Shown here: piece after piece, positions 1-8,058 of the stretch
Layout: the number at the start of each line of letters is the position of its first letter
How positions within the stretch are numbered: position 1 is the first letter of the stretch
NCBI RefSeq assembly: GCF_030372065.1
Contig: NZ_JAUDEA010000001.1
Location: 124,001-188,000, forward strand
Direction: 5' to 3'
Length of the DNA: 64,000 nucleotides
Source of the DNA: Thermophilibacter provencensis
Lineage (GTDB): Bacteria; Actinomycetota; Coriobacteriia; Coriobacteriales; Atopobiaceae
The notes under the pieces: generated by a model
Told to the model about the DNA's origin: nothing
Databases searched by the model: none
What the model saw: only the letters and a program-made list of their open reading frames with translations
Position numbers and translations under genes: made by a program

Positions 1-389
1 TTGCGCCCGGCAGCTACGAGCCGGCCTTTGGCAGCGTGGAGCTCGCGCGACCGGAGGGCGAGCCGAGGGTCTTTGTGATCGCGGGCGGCGGCTCTGGTGC
101 GGCGTGCTTCCGGCGACTCGCCCGCGAGGGCGTGCCGTTTGCCACGGGCGTGCTGCACCGCCACGACGTCGACGGCCTGCTCGCCGCGCAGCTCGCGGCT
201 CGCGTCATCTATGAGCGCGACTTCGAGCCCGTGAGCGAGCGTGCCGTGGAGGAGGCGCGCGAGGTCCTTCTCTCCTGCGAGCGCGTCATCTGCTGCGTGA
301 GCGAGTTCGGCACCGTCAACGCCCGCAACGCCGAGCTTCTGCAATTTGGGGACGTGTTTTTTGATGCAGACAAAAAGGGACAGGCCTAG
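1..389 (+). CDS. ABC transporter ATP-binding protein, C-terminal part only (5' end outside window)
   Basis: The frame is open from base 3, so the start lies upstream. Only the C-terminal extension is visible: a glycine-rich GGGSG segment, then GVLHRHDVDGLLAAQLA and CVSEFGTVNARN. This kind of domain follows the nucleotide-binding domain in some iron/cobalamin-type ABC ATPases. That family placement is from memory and no Walker motif is in view. The final residues are encoded by the palindromic element at 348-453, which supplies the stop codon, so the native C-terminus may have been replaced. Convergent with rpiB. Confidence 0.55.
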   Translation, partial: APGSYEPAFGSVELARPEGEPRVFVIAGGGSGAACFRRLAREGVPFATGVLHRHDVDGLLAAQLAARVIYERDFEPVSERAVEEAREVLLSCERVICCVSEFGTVNARNAELLQFGDVFFDADKKGQA

Positions 390-453
390 AACGCCCAATC
401 CAAGGCGCCCGAGGCCTGTCCCAAAAACTCTGAGAGAAAAAACACGTCCCCTT
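348..453. repeat. Dispersed palindromic element, copy 1 (terminator/REP-like)
   Basis: Outer arms GGGGACGTGTTTTTT (348-362) and its exact complement (437-451) enclose a second pair, GGGACAGGCCT (377-387) and AGGCCTGTCCC (412-422). It lies between convergent genes and directly abuts the rpiB stop codon. The right arm also carries CTCTCAGAGTTTTTGGGACAGG, seen on the minus strand, which recurs at 22467-22631. It probably acts as a bidirectional terminator, but the shared sequence at two loci suggests a dispersed repeat family. Confidence 0.8.
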
Positions 454-912
454 TTAACAGGAGAGGTGCTGGGTCTGCTCGATCTCCATGATCTGGGCCA
501 CGCGGCGGGCGTGACGGCCGCCCTCAAACTCGGCGTCCATCCAGGCGTCCACGATCTGCTTGGCAACCTCGGGCCCCACGACGCGCGCGCCAAAGCAGAT
601 GATGTTGCTGTTGTTGTGGCGCTTCGAGAGCTCCGCCGAGTACGGCTCGGAGCACACGCACGCGCGAATGCCGTGCACCTTGTTGGCGGCCAGGCTGATG
701 CCCACGCCCGTGCCGCAGATGAGAATGCCGCCGTCGACCTCGCCATCGGCCACGAGGCGCGCCACGCGATAGGCGCTCACGGCGTAGTCGAAGCTCTCCG
801 GCGAGTTGGTCCCCACGTCAACGAGCTCAACGTCACCGCGCTCGTTGAGGTGCTCGATCACCTCGGCCTTGATGGCCAGGGCGGAGTGGTCGTTTCCAAT
901 CGCGAGCTTCAT
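454..912 (-). CDS. rpiB: Ribose-5-phosphate isomerase B (RpiB/LacAB family)
   Basis: 152 aa. RpiB interconverts ribose-5-phosphate and ribulose-5-phosphate in the non-oxidative pentose phosphate pathway (cytosolic). The N-terminus KLAIGNDHSAL, the catalytic-loop CGTGVGIS and the phosphate-binding RHNNSNI are diagnostic, and the length is typical. The ATG at 912 is chosen because it follows AAGGGGGAAAC and starts the conserved fold; an upstream in-frame ATG would add 30 non-conserved residues. The TAA stop touches the palindromic element at 348-453. It could act on allose-6-phosphate or galactose-6-phosphate instead. Confidence 0.9.
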   Translation of the reverse strand: MKLAIGNDHSALAIKAEVIEHLNERGDVELVDVGTNSPESFDYAVSAYRVARLVADGEVDGGILICGTGVGISLAANKVHGIRACVCSEPYSAELSKRHNNSNIICFGARVVGPEVAKQIVDAWMDAEFEGGRHARRVAQIMEIEQTQHLSC

Positions 913-1013
913 GTTTCCCCCTTGGACGGTCGCTGTTCCGGAGGGCCTGCCCTCCTCGCCTCCATTATGCGGCATCGCCGGCTCATGTCGAGTTCCCTTC
1001 ATGCTTGGACTTC

Positions 1014-1051
1014 GTGACAGATTACCCTGTCACCTTTGTCAACCTTTGTCA
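1014..1051. repeat. Hairpin plus 10-bp tandem repeat
   Basis: GTGACAG (1014-1020) pairs with CTGTCAC (1027-1033), followed by two head-to-tail copies of ACCTTTGTCA at 1032-1041 and 1042-1051. Function not evident. Confidence 0.55.
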
Positions 1052-1126
1052 CCTACCGACACCGATGCCCCCGACGAGGAACGAGATTCCTCGCGTTGAG
1101 CCCTTGCCTGACACGGGCGTCTGTAG

Positions 1127-1148
1127 ACGTTTTGGAGTAGCAAAACGT
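1127..1148. repeat. 8-bp inverted repeat
   Basis: ACGTTTTG (1127-1134) and CAAAACGT (1141-1148) separated by 6 bases. It is downstream of the lipase gene on the minus strand and may be a weak terminator. The ACGTTTTGG core resembles the palindromes around 52448 and 53779. Confidence 0.5.
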
Positions 1149-1225
1149 CCGGGAACCGCCCGCACCCCAAGTACGGGCAAGTTACGGACGGTTTGGGCGA
1201 GAAGAACGTCCGGCCGCCCCCCGTA

Positions 1226-2548
1226 CTACTCCGCAAGGGTGTCGAGGGACTGCATCCAGGCGATGTAGACGCTCGGGTAGTGGCCGTAGAGCACCTGCAC
1301 GGGGTTCACGTCGGCGAGAAGGTCGTGCACAAGCGAGACCACGCCACCAGCACTCGCCAGGTCGTCGGCCGTGGGAATCTCGCGCCCCAGGTCCTCCACC
1401 AGCTTGTCCACGTGCTCGCGGTCCTCGGGCACGTAGGGACACTCCACGCCCGTGTTGGCCTCGAAGACCTGGCACGCCTCCGCGTACTTCTCGGCAAATC
1501 CGTCGTCACCGTAGCCGGGAAGCCAGAGGTCGTGCCCGTAGCGCTCGTAACCCCAGGACGCCAGCGGCAGGCGCGGGACCATGTCGCTCGGGTTCATGAT
1601 GTTGAAGATGTTGTCGTAGAGCGCGTCGTGCGCGGTGTCGAAGGTCGTGACCTCAGGCGTCGCAAAGGTGTAGCAGTAGATGCTCGAAAGCGGCGCCAGC
1701 ACGCGCAGGCCCTGGGACATCTCGTCGGCGTACGCGGCGGCGATGTTGGCCGTGGCCGCCCCGCGAGAGTGGCCGGTGAAGAGCAGGCAGATGTCGTCCG
1801 TGCCACCAAGTCCCGCCTCCTCGGTGATGCGCGCCGCAAGCTCGTCCACGATCTCACGCGCGGCCTGGGCAAAGCCCTCGTGCGTGATCTCGTCCATGTC
1901 ATAGGCGGCGGCGCTGCCCATGTTGAGGTCGCTCAGCCACTCGGATCCGTAGCTGCCGCGAATGGACACCAGAAAGAGGGTCTTCTCGGCACCGTCCGCG
2001 CTGGTCACGTGCTTGGTGGCAACCGAATAGGCAACCACGTCGTCCGTGCCAGCAATGAAGTCCACGATCTCGTCGAAGATCTCGCTGCGGTACTGGTAGG
2101 ACGCCGTGGAGATCTCCTCAAAGCCCAGCGCTGCGAGTGCGGCCTCCATGTACGCCGGCGAGTTCGAGCCCGCCTGATAGTACGCGGACTCCGAGTTGGC
2201 CACGGCCGAGAGCACGGAGCACGTGGTGGCAAGCTCGTGGTTGTATGCGGTGGGGTCCTGGAAGAACCACTCGTCATCCCAGGCCACCTCAGTGGAGATG
2301 GTCTCCGCGCCGGTGGCCATGCTCGTGAAGTCAATGCGCGTGGTAAACGCACCCGTGCGCCCAGAGGACCCCTCGAGCTCCGCAAACTCGCTCGGCGGCT
2401 GGACCACGCCCTCGCCCAGCCGGCGCTGCTCGAGCCGGTGCCACACGCCAATAGCCAGCGCCACGCCGGCCACGATCACGACCGCCAGCAGGGCAAGAAG
2501 AACGCGCCGCCCCCAGTGCGGGCGCTTCTCGGCAGCCCCCTCCGTCAC
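1226..2548 (-). CDS. Membrane-anchored class 3 lipase-like alpha/beta hydrolase
   Basis: 440 aa. An N-terminal membrane segment at about residues 16-36 (VLLALLAVVIVAGVALAIGV) suggests an extracellular anchored enzyme. The nucleophile elbow FTGHSRGAA at about residues 245-253 and the later NPSDMVPRLPL segment, which supplies the catalytic Asp in lipase_3 proteins, support an esterase/lipase. The substrate is unknown. The GTG start at 2548 overlaps the TGA of the upstream CmpB-like gene (GTGA), so the two are translationally coupled. Confidence 0.75.
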   Translation of the reverse strand: MTEGAAEKRPHWGRRVLLALLAVVIVAGVALAIGVWHRLEQRRLGEGVVQPPSEFAELEGSSGRTGAFTTRIDFTSMATGAETISTEVAWDDEWFFQDPTAYNHELATTCSVLSAVANSESAYYQAGSNSPAYMEAALAALGFEEISTASYQYRSEIFDEIVDFIAGTDDVVAYSVATKHVTSADGAEKTLFLVSIRGSYGSEWLSDLNMGSAAAYDMDEITHEGFAQAAREIVDELAARITEEAGLGGTDDICLLFTGHSRGAATANIAAAYADEMSQGLRVLAPLSSIYCYTFATPEVTTFDTAHDALYDNIFNIMNPSDMVPRLPLASWGYERYGHDLWLPGYGDDGFAEKYAEACQVFEANTGVECPYVPEDREHVDKLVEDLGREIPTADDLASAGGVVSLVHDLLADVNPVQVLYGHYPSVYIAWMQSLDTLAE

Positions 2549-3870
2549 AGCTCATCATCCTCAAACGTGGCATCGGCAGCGCCCTCGAGGAACTCCTCGT
2601 CCACCTCGACGTTCGCCGCGCGCGCCGCACCGTCCACGCGCGCGGAGTCGTCCGGCGTGATGGTCATGGACTCAAATCGGTGCGCCATGTAATCGTTGTC
2701 GTAGCGCTCCGCGTAGAACTGCTCGACGGGCGTGGTCTGCGGGATGCCGGAGAGACGCTCAAACCAACAGTCCAGCGCCTCAAGCGTCATGACACCGTTC
2801 ACCAGCATGAGGACGGCGCAGAGCGTGGTGAAGGAGTAGCGGATCTTCCAGGGGATGAGGTTGATGAGCTTGAGCATCCACGGCAGGCAGAGCTTGATCC
2901 ACACAAAGCCGAGCACGCCCCACATGCACATGAAGAGGGCACTCGTGCGCCCGCCAAAGATCACGGCAATGGGGTCCGGGAAGAGGCCAAAGATCGTGGA
3001 GCCCGAGTAGTCCCATGCCACGGCGCCAAAGCCCATCTCCATGAACCAGGCCGTCGCCGCCTCAAAGAGGCCGCCGATCACAGCGGAGACCAGGAAGATG
3101 ATCACCGGGTTGGCCTTGTAGAAGCGGTTGAGCGCCACCGTCATGAGCACGGCGCCAAAGCCGTAGATGGGCGAGAAGGGCCCAAAGAGCAGGCCGGCAC
3201 GGTCCTGAATTTCTCCGGGGACCACCACCGCGAAGTGATAGACGGTCTCGATGATGAGGCCGAGGAAGCAGCAGATCACGAAGACCCAGAACAGGTTGAA
3301 GAAGTTGAGCTCAATGTAGCCCTTACCCTCGAGGTCGCGTCCGAGCATGCCCTCCTCGGCGGCCTCGCGGTCAACCATGTCCTGCATGCGCTTCTTGAGC
3401 GCGCGCTCCTGACGCAGCGACGGGTCCACGGTAACGGAGATCGCCACGAGGATGAGCAGCTGGATGGCATCGGAGATCAGTGTGGTGTCGATGCCCTGCA
3501 GCATGATCTTCAGCAGAATCTGAATGACCGAGGTGCCGATGAGCACGTGCGACCAGCGCACCGCGTTGCGCCGCTGGCTCTTGCGCAGCGAGTGGCCAAA
3601 GACGAGCAGGGCCATCGCGTTTCCTATGGTAACGAGGTAGCTGATGACGAGAAGGACCACGGGCAGCGTGGGGTCGGTGCCCACGATGATCATCGACGGG
3701 TCGGCCTGGAGCGCCCATGCCATGAGGGCGGCAAAGACGATGACCGCAAACGCGGTGAACACGCCGAGGACCGAACAGAGAATGCCAAAGAGGCGCATCA
3801 CGAGCGGAATCTTGCGCTTCTCTGCGGGCTCGTTGCTAGTTGAGGGAGTGGGCGTAGCGTCTGGGATCAT
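2545..3870 (-). CDS. CmpB-family (PF06541) multi-pass membrane protein, 'putative ABC transporter permease'
   Basis: 441 aa with about ten hydrophobic segments. The hallmark GPFSPIYGFGAVL at about residues 230-242 and the following aromatic-rich GGLFEAATAWFMEMGFGAVAWDYSG segment (quoted here in part: FEAATAWFMEMGFGAVAWDY) place it in the CmpB family, whose members are labelled permeases without proven substrate. The C-terminal 60 residues are acidic and cytoplasmic-looking. First gene of a two-gene unit with the lipase, divergent from the LysR regulator at 4114. The ATG follows AAGGAGCCCC. Confidence 0.75.
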   Translation of the reverse strand: MIPDATPTPSTSNEPAEKRKIPLVMRLFGILCSVLGVFTAFAVIVFAALMAWALQADPSMIIVGTDPTLPVVLLVISYLVTIGNAMALLVFGHSLRKSQRRNAVRWSHVLIGTSVIQILLKIMLQGIDTTLISDAIQLLILVAISVTVDPSLRQERALKKRMQDMVDREAAEEGMLGRDLEGKGYIELNFFNLFWVFVICCFLGLIIETVYHFAVVVPGEIQDRAGLLFGPFSPIYGFGAVLMTVALNRFYKANPVIIFLVSAVIGGLFEAATAWFMEMGFGAVAWDYSGSTIFGLFPDPIAVIFGGRTSALFMCMWGVLGFVWIKLCLPWMLKLINLIPWKIRYSFTTLCAVLMLVNGVMTLEALDCWFERLSGIPQTTPVEQFYAERYDNDYMAHRFESMTITPDDSARVDGAARAANVEVDEEFLEGAADATFEDDEL

Positions 3871-4113
3871 GGGGCTCCTTAAAGAGAGCGTCGATGGGCG
3901 TGGACCAGTTCAGTGTTACCTGAATGAGAGCAGGCTCAAAACAGGCTTTCCCCTCTCTCCGCCTCTTTCAATATCTAGTTGACTATCGAGGGAGGCAAGG
4001 AGCCTAAGCAACGAATACAGCTGGGTATACGCTCCCCAAGAGCAACATATGCCCCCCGCCTCCGCACAGCGCCCTACACTAATTGGTGTTTCTGCCCTCA
4101 TCGAAAGGCGCGC

Positions 4114-5046
4114 ATGAACATCCGACAACTCAAGTTCTTCTGCCTCGCGGCGAGCACCGGGACCTTCTCCGCAGCAGCCCAGAAGGAGGGGGTCACGGTA
4201 CAGGCGGTCTCAAAGTCCATCCATGAGCTCGAGGAGGAGCTGGGCGGGCCGCTGTTTGCCCGCGCGGGAAAGGGAATGAGGCTGACCCCTCTCGGCGAGA
4301 CGATCCTCGGGCCCGCACAAGAGGCCATGACGAGCTTTGAGCTCGTCGAGCGCGCGGCGCGCTCTTGGGACACTGCCGTCTGCGGGCGCAGCGACCTTCG
4401 CCTTGCACTGGTGACCCCACCCTTCTCGAAGCACGAGTTCATCTGCGGCGTAATCGCGCGTCTCATGACGCGCTCCCTCGGGATCAGCACGCAGCTCTCC
4501 ATAAGCGTGGGAAGCAGGGCGTATGCCAACCTGATGGCAGGGGCGCTCGACGCGCTGTTCACCGTTGGCCGCCTGAGCGCCCCTCAGTGCTCGTGCGTGC
4601 AGATCGGCTCGGTCATGCCGGGGGTCTTTCTTGGCAGAAACCACCCGCTGCGCAAGAAGCCCATGCTCTCCTTTGCCGACCTCGAGCCCTATCCCGCGCT
4701 CTGGTCCGAGGAGGTTGATGGCTTCAACGACACCGTCCTCGTCACCTGCCGAAAGGCGGGGCTTGCGTCCCCCCTTGTACCCATCGACACAAACGAGGGG
4801 GTCGTTGACTTCCTGGAGAGTCAGAACGGCTTCATCATGGGCATCAACCTCAAGGCGCTGAGCATCAGGCCCTTTGCGATGATGCACGACGTGGACCCCG
4901 CAGACGCCCCCTCAATACCGGTGTGCCTCGTGACGCGCGCGGAGCAGCGACGAGCGGAGGTTGAGCGGCTGCGTCAGTTTACCAGCAGCGAGTTCTCCCT
5001 CATGAAGCGCCTGTTCAACGCCGACAAGACGATGTCCGGGTACTGA
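4114..5046 (+). CDS. LysR-family transcriptional regulator
   Basis: 310 aa. The N-terminal winged helix (NIRQLKFFCLAASTGTFSAA, then VTVQAVSKSIHELEEELG, residues 2-45) is a standard LysR DNA-binding domain, followed by the RAGKGMRLTPLGE wing and a periplasmic-binding-protein-like effector domain. The ATG at 4114 is preferred because GAAAGG precedes it by 5 bases and the HTH begins there; the upstream frame is not conserved-looking. Divergent from the CmpB/lipase pair 243 bp away, which is a plausible target. Effector not identifiable. Confidence 0.85.
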   Translation: MNIRQLKFFCLAASTGTFSAAAQKEGVTVQAVSKSIHELEEELGGPLFARAGKGMRLTPLGETILGPAQEAMTSFELVERAARSWDTAVCGRSDLRLALVTPPFSKHEFICGVIARLMTRSLGISTQLSISVGSRAYANLMAGALDALFTVGRLSAPQCSCVQIGSVMPGVFLGRNHPLRKKPMLSFADLEPYPALWSEEVDGFNDTVLVTCRKAGLASPLVPIDTNEGVVDFLESQNGFIMGINLKALSIRPFAMMHDVDPADAPSIPVCLVTRAEQRRAEVERLRQFTSSEFSLMKRLFNADKTMSGY

Positions 5047-5221
5047 GTCGGGGCGGGGTTTGGTGGCAGGGGCAGCGAGCGGCAGGCCCGCCAGCATGAC
5101 GAGGCCGAGCGCTCCTGCCAGTCGGGGCCTTCCCACCAAGCGAGAAACGGGAACAACACCTGTTGATGGACTTTAGTGAGACAATGGGGGAAACGTCTGT
5201 CCTGCGCGGAGGTTTCCTGCC

Positions 5222-6010
5222 ATGACCAACATCGCAATCGTCACCGGGGCGTCATCCGGGCTGGGTGCCAAGATCGTGCAGCAGCTCGCCGAGGGCGCCT
5301 TCGGCCCGCTCGACCAGATCTGGTCCGTCTCGCGCCGTGCCGAGCGCACCTCCCCACGCGTGCGCCCCTTTGCGCTCGACCTCACGGATCCTGTCTCGTT
5401 TGACGTGCTTGAGCGGTCGCTTTCCGAGGCGCCCGGTGCGCGTGTGGCCCTTCTCGTCAACAACGCCGGCTTTGGGACGTTTGGCGACTTTGCGGACATG
5501 CCGGCGGCGGACAACGCCAACATGGTGCGCCTCCTCATGCTCGCGCCCGTGGAGCTCACGTATCGCACGCTGCCGTACATGGCCGCGGGCTCGCGCATCC
5601 TCAACGTGGCGAGCGTGGCCGCCTTCATGCCGCAGCCGGGCCTTGCCACGTACTCGGCGGCAAAGCGCTTTGTGCTGGACTTCTCGCGCGCGCTCGACGC
5701 CGAGCTTGGGAGCGTGGGCATCCACGTGACGGCACTCTGCCCCAAGTTCATGCGCACGGGCTTTCTTGACCACGCCGGGGCGGACGATGTGGCGGCGGAC
5801 ATGGCCGGTCTCACCGGATTTGAGGACGTGGAGCGCGTGGCTCGTCTCGCCCTCGGGGCGGCGCGAGAGGGACGCGCGCTCTGCATCCCGTCTGCGGACA
5901 TGCGCGCGTTCTACGTTGCCGCAAAGCTGCTCCCCTACCCGCTCGTCCTCAACCTGGAGCGTGCGCTCATGAACCTCGGTGAAATGCGCGGCAGCAAGCG
6001 GGTACCCTAG
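5222..6010 (+). CDS. Short-chain dehydrogenase/reductase (SDR)
   Basis: 262 aa. A classical SDR Rossmann fold: TGASSGLG cofactor loop (residues 8-15), NNAG (about 80-83), and catalytic Ser with YSAAK (about 143-147). It should use NAD(P)H to reduce or oxidise a small carbonyl/alcohol substrate. Nothing in the neighbourhood fixes the substrate. The ATG follows GGAGGTTTCCTGCC. The 175 bp upstream (5047-5221) hold no gene that I can see. Confidence 0.85.
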   Translation: MTNIAIVTGASSGLGAKIVQQLAEGAFGPLDQIWSVSRRAERTSPRVRPFALDLTDPVSFDVLERSLSEAPGARVALLVNNAGFGTFGDFADMPAADNANMVRLLMLAPVELTYRTLPYMAAGSRILNVASVAAFMPQPGLATYSAAKRFVLDFSRALDAELGSVGIHVTALCPKFMRTGFLDHAGADDVAADMAGLTGFEDVERVARLALGAAREGRALCIPSADMRAFYVAAKLLPYPLVLNLERALMNLGEMRGSKRVP

Positions 6011-6049
6011 AGGGGCAGGCGCGCCCCGGCGCATAACGAAAGGATGCAC

Positions 6050-6337
6050 ATGGACGTTCAGGCAATCATCGCACAGGTTTCCGCCGCCCTTGCGGAGGCT
6101 CCGGAGAAGGTCCAGGGCCTTCTCGCCGACCCCAAGGGCACCATCGAGGAGATCACCGGTCTCGAGCTTGGCGAGGGCGACCTCTCGCAGATCGTCGACG
6201 GCGTGAAGAGCGGCATCGCCGACGGCAGCCTCGACATCTCCAAGCTTGACCTCGGCAGCATCGACCTCGGCAGCATCGCCGGCAACCTGGGGGGCATGCT
6301 CGGAGGGCTGGGTGGCCTCTTTGGCAAGAGGAATTGA
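6050..6337 (+). CDS. Small protein of unknown function, Gly/Leu-rich C-terminus
   Basis: 95 aa, not recognised. The first half is helical and acidic; the second half has a repeated hydrophobic pattern (KLDLGSIDLGSIAGNLGG) and ends in a glycine-rich GGMLGGLGGLFGKRN tail. The ATG at 6050 is chosen because GAAAGG sits 6 bases upstream, whereas the ATG at 6044 abuts the ribosome binding site. It lies between an SDR and a metallo-hydrolase with short gaps, so all may be one transcript. Confidence 0.65.
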   Translation: MDVQAIIAQVSAALAEAPEKVQGLLADPKGTIEEITGLELGEGDLSQIVDGVKSGIADGSLDISKLDLGSIDLGSIAGNLGGMLGGLGGLFGKRN

Positions 6338-6367
6338 CGTGCTCGCCCTACACCGAAAGGGGTCGTC

Positions 6368-7033
6368 ATGAGCGATAGCCTCAAGAACGTCCGCGTGTTC
6401 ACGCAGAGCGCCATCCGCCTGGAGGGAGCGCGCGGCACCGTCGTCTACTTCGACCCCTTTGCGCTTACGGAGGAGGAGGCCGTTCACGACGCGGACTACG
6501 TGCTCATCACGCATGCCCACTACGATCACTTCTCGCCCGAGGACTACGCCCGCGTGGCCGGCGAGAAGACCGTGGTCGTGGCGCCAGCGAGCATAGCCGG
6601 CGAGATTGCTGGGCTGGATGCGGCAGAGACCCACCTCATGGTTGCCGGCGAGAAGCTCGAGCTGCCGGGGCTTTGCGTGGAGGCCGTGCCTGCCTACAAC
6701 GTGGAGCCCGAGCGCCTGGGCATGCACCCGCAGGAGAACGGCTGGCTCGGCTACGTGGTGACGCTCGACGGCGAGCCCACGCGCTACTACATCTCTGGCG
6801 ACACGGACCAGAACCCCGACAACGAGGCCGTGCGCTGCGACGTGGCGCTCGTGCCGATCGGCGGCACCTACACCTGCGACCCGCGCCAGGCAGCAGCGTT
6901 TGTGAACGCGCTGCGCCCTGCCGCCGCGGTGCCCACCCACTACGGCAGCATCGTCGGCGCCTATGCCGACTTCGACGCCTTTGCCGCCGAGGTGGACCCC
7001 GCGATCGAGGTCGTAAAGAAGCTGGAGCGCTAG
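6368..7033 (+). CDS. Metallo-beta-lactamase-fold hydrolase (UlaG/UPF0173-like)
   Basis: 221 aa. The metal-binding THAHYDHFS at about residues 47-55, the second ligand region YYISGDTDQ at about 140-148 and THYGS near residue 195 fit a binuclear metal hydrolase of the UlaG/UPF0173 type. The substrate is unknown. GAAAGGGG precedes the ATG. The next gene starts 2 bp after this stop, so co-translation is likely. Confidence 0.8.
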   Translation: MSDSLKNVRVFTQSAIRLEGARGTVVYFDPFALTEEEAVHDADYVLITHAHYDHFSPEDYARVAGEKTVVVAPASIAGEIAGLDAAETHLMVAGEKLELPGLCVEAVPAYNVEPERLGMHPQENGWLGYVVTLDGEPTRYYISGDTDQNPDNEAVRCDVALVPIGGTYTCDPRQAAAFVNALRPAAAVPTHYGSIVGAYADFDAFAAEVDPAIEVVKKLER

Positions 7034-7035
7034 CC

Positions 7036-7998
7036 ATGCTCGGCAAGCGAGAGACGCTTGCCCTGCTTGACCAGGATAATATCGCTTACGAGCTTTACGA
7101 GCACGAGGCGGTCTTCACTGTGGAGCAGGCGCATGCCGCGGGGATTCCCCATCAGGAGCTTGGCGCCAAGAACCTCTTTCTGCGCGACGACAAGCACCGC
7201 GCGTACTACCTCGTCTGCCTGCCGGACGAGAAGGACGTCTCGCTGCGAGAGATCCAGGAGCGTCTGGGCTCGCGCCGCCTCTCGTTTGCCAGCGAGAGAG
7301 ACCTGGGAGAGATGCTCGGCCTCGTGCCGGGCTCCGTCACGCCCCTCGGTGCGTTGAACGATACCGAGGGGTGCGTGGAGGTCGTGATCGACCAGGAGCT
7401 CGTCGACGCCGGGCGCGTGACCGTGCACCCGTGCGACAACACCGCCACCGTGCTTCTCGCCACAAAGGACCTGATTGCGCTGCTGCGCGAGTACGGCCAC
7501 ACCGTACGCGTAGTCGACCTCTCCCCCTTTGCACGACGCAGGCTCACCGACGAGGACCTTCCCGCTCTCCTCGCCCTTTGCGAGAGCAACCCCGCGTACT
7601 ACGAGCTCTACGGTGAACGGCCGACACTCGAGAACCTAGCCCAGGCGCTCCGCGAGCTCCCTCCCGGATGCCGCGCCGATCAGAAGGAGTTTCTCGGCTT
7701 CTTTGCGGAGGGGCTCGTTGCCGTCATGGACGTCATCCGCGGCTACCCCGATGAGCGAGCTGCCTACGTAGGATTTCTCATGGTCGACGGAACGTGGCAT
7801 GGACGCGGGATTGGTTCCCAAGTCGTGCGGGATGAACTCCACCGGCTACGGACCAAGGGCTTCTCTCGCGTACGCCTGGCCTACATCCATGGCAACGAGC
7901 CGGCGCGAACGTTCTGGGCCAAACTCGGCTTTGAGCCTGCCGGAGCGCCCGTGAGCACGTCACACTACATCGCCATTCCCATGGAGCGCGAGCTCTAG
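7036..7998 (+). CDS. Fusion: YbaK/ProX aminoacyl-tRNA deacylase + GNAT acetyltransferase
   Basis: 320 aa. Residues 1 to about 155 match the ProX/PrdX editing family that hydrolyses mischarged Ala-tRNA(Pro): ELYEHEAVFTVEQA, AKNLFLRDDK and a KDVSLREIQERLG segment. Residues about 165-320 form a GNAT domain with the acetyl-CoA loop in GTWHGRGIGSQVV and the terminal FWAKLGFEPAG. The frame is continuous with no internal start site. The ATG at 7036 is 2 bp after the metallo-hydrolase stop. The target of the acetyltransferase half is unknown. Confidence 0.82.
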   Translation: MLGKRETLALLDQDNIAYELYEHEAVFTVEQAHAAGIPHQELGAKNLFLRDDKHRAYYLVCLPDEKDVSLREIQERLGSRRLSFASERDLGEMLGLVPGSVTPLGALNDTEGCVEVVIDQELVDAGRVTVHPCDNTATVLLATKDLIALLREYGHTVRVVDLSPFARRRLTDEDLPALLALCESNPAYYELYGERPTLENLAQALRELPPGCRADQKEFLGFFAEGLVAVMDVIRGYPDERAAYVGFLMVDGTWHGRGIGSQVVRDELHRLRTKGFSRVRLAYIHGNEPARTFWAKLGFEPAGAPVSTSHYIAIPMEREL

Positions 7999-8020
7999 CA
8001 CCTTTTTCGGTTTTCTAGTT

Positions 8021-8052
8021 GGCGCCCGTCTACAAACAGGTAGACGGGCGCC
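8021..8052. terminator. 13-bp-stem hairpin between convergent genes
   Basis: GGCGCCCGTCTAC (8021-8033) pairs perfectly with 8040-8052 across a 6-base loop. It sits between the stops of the ProX-GNAT gene and the DUF1016 gene. T-tracts are poor on both sides, so termination is likely but may be weak. Confidence 0.75.
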
Positions 8053-8058
8053 TGGCGA

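Larger units (their letters stand above)
913..1225. other. Intergenic region with small repeats, no gene seen
   Basis: Between the rpiB start and the lipase stop there is no convincing ORF. It contains a 7-bp hairpin, GTGACAG-attacc-CTGTCAC (1014-1033), a tandem repeat ACCTTTGTCA x2 (1032-1051) and an inverted repeat ACGTTTTG/CAAAACGT (1127-1148). The rpiB promoter should lie here. Confidence 0.6.

Noticed and set aside
2680-3843. 387-aa plus-strand frame opposite the CmpB gene
   Set aside because: Antisense shadow of an obvious membrane protein; no ribosome binding site and His/Asp-rich low-information sequence.
5252-6940. 562-aa minus-strand frame covering the SDR to metallo-hydrolase genes
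   Set aside because: Crosses three well-supported plus-strand genes and is of antisense composition.
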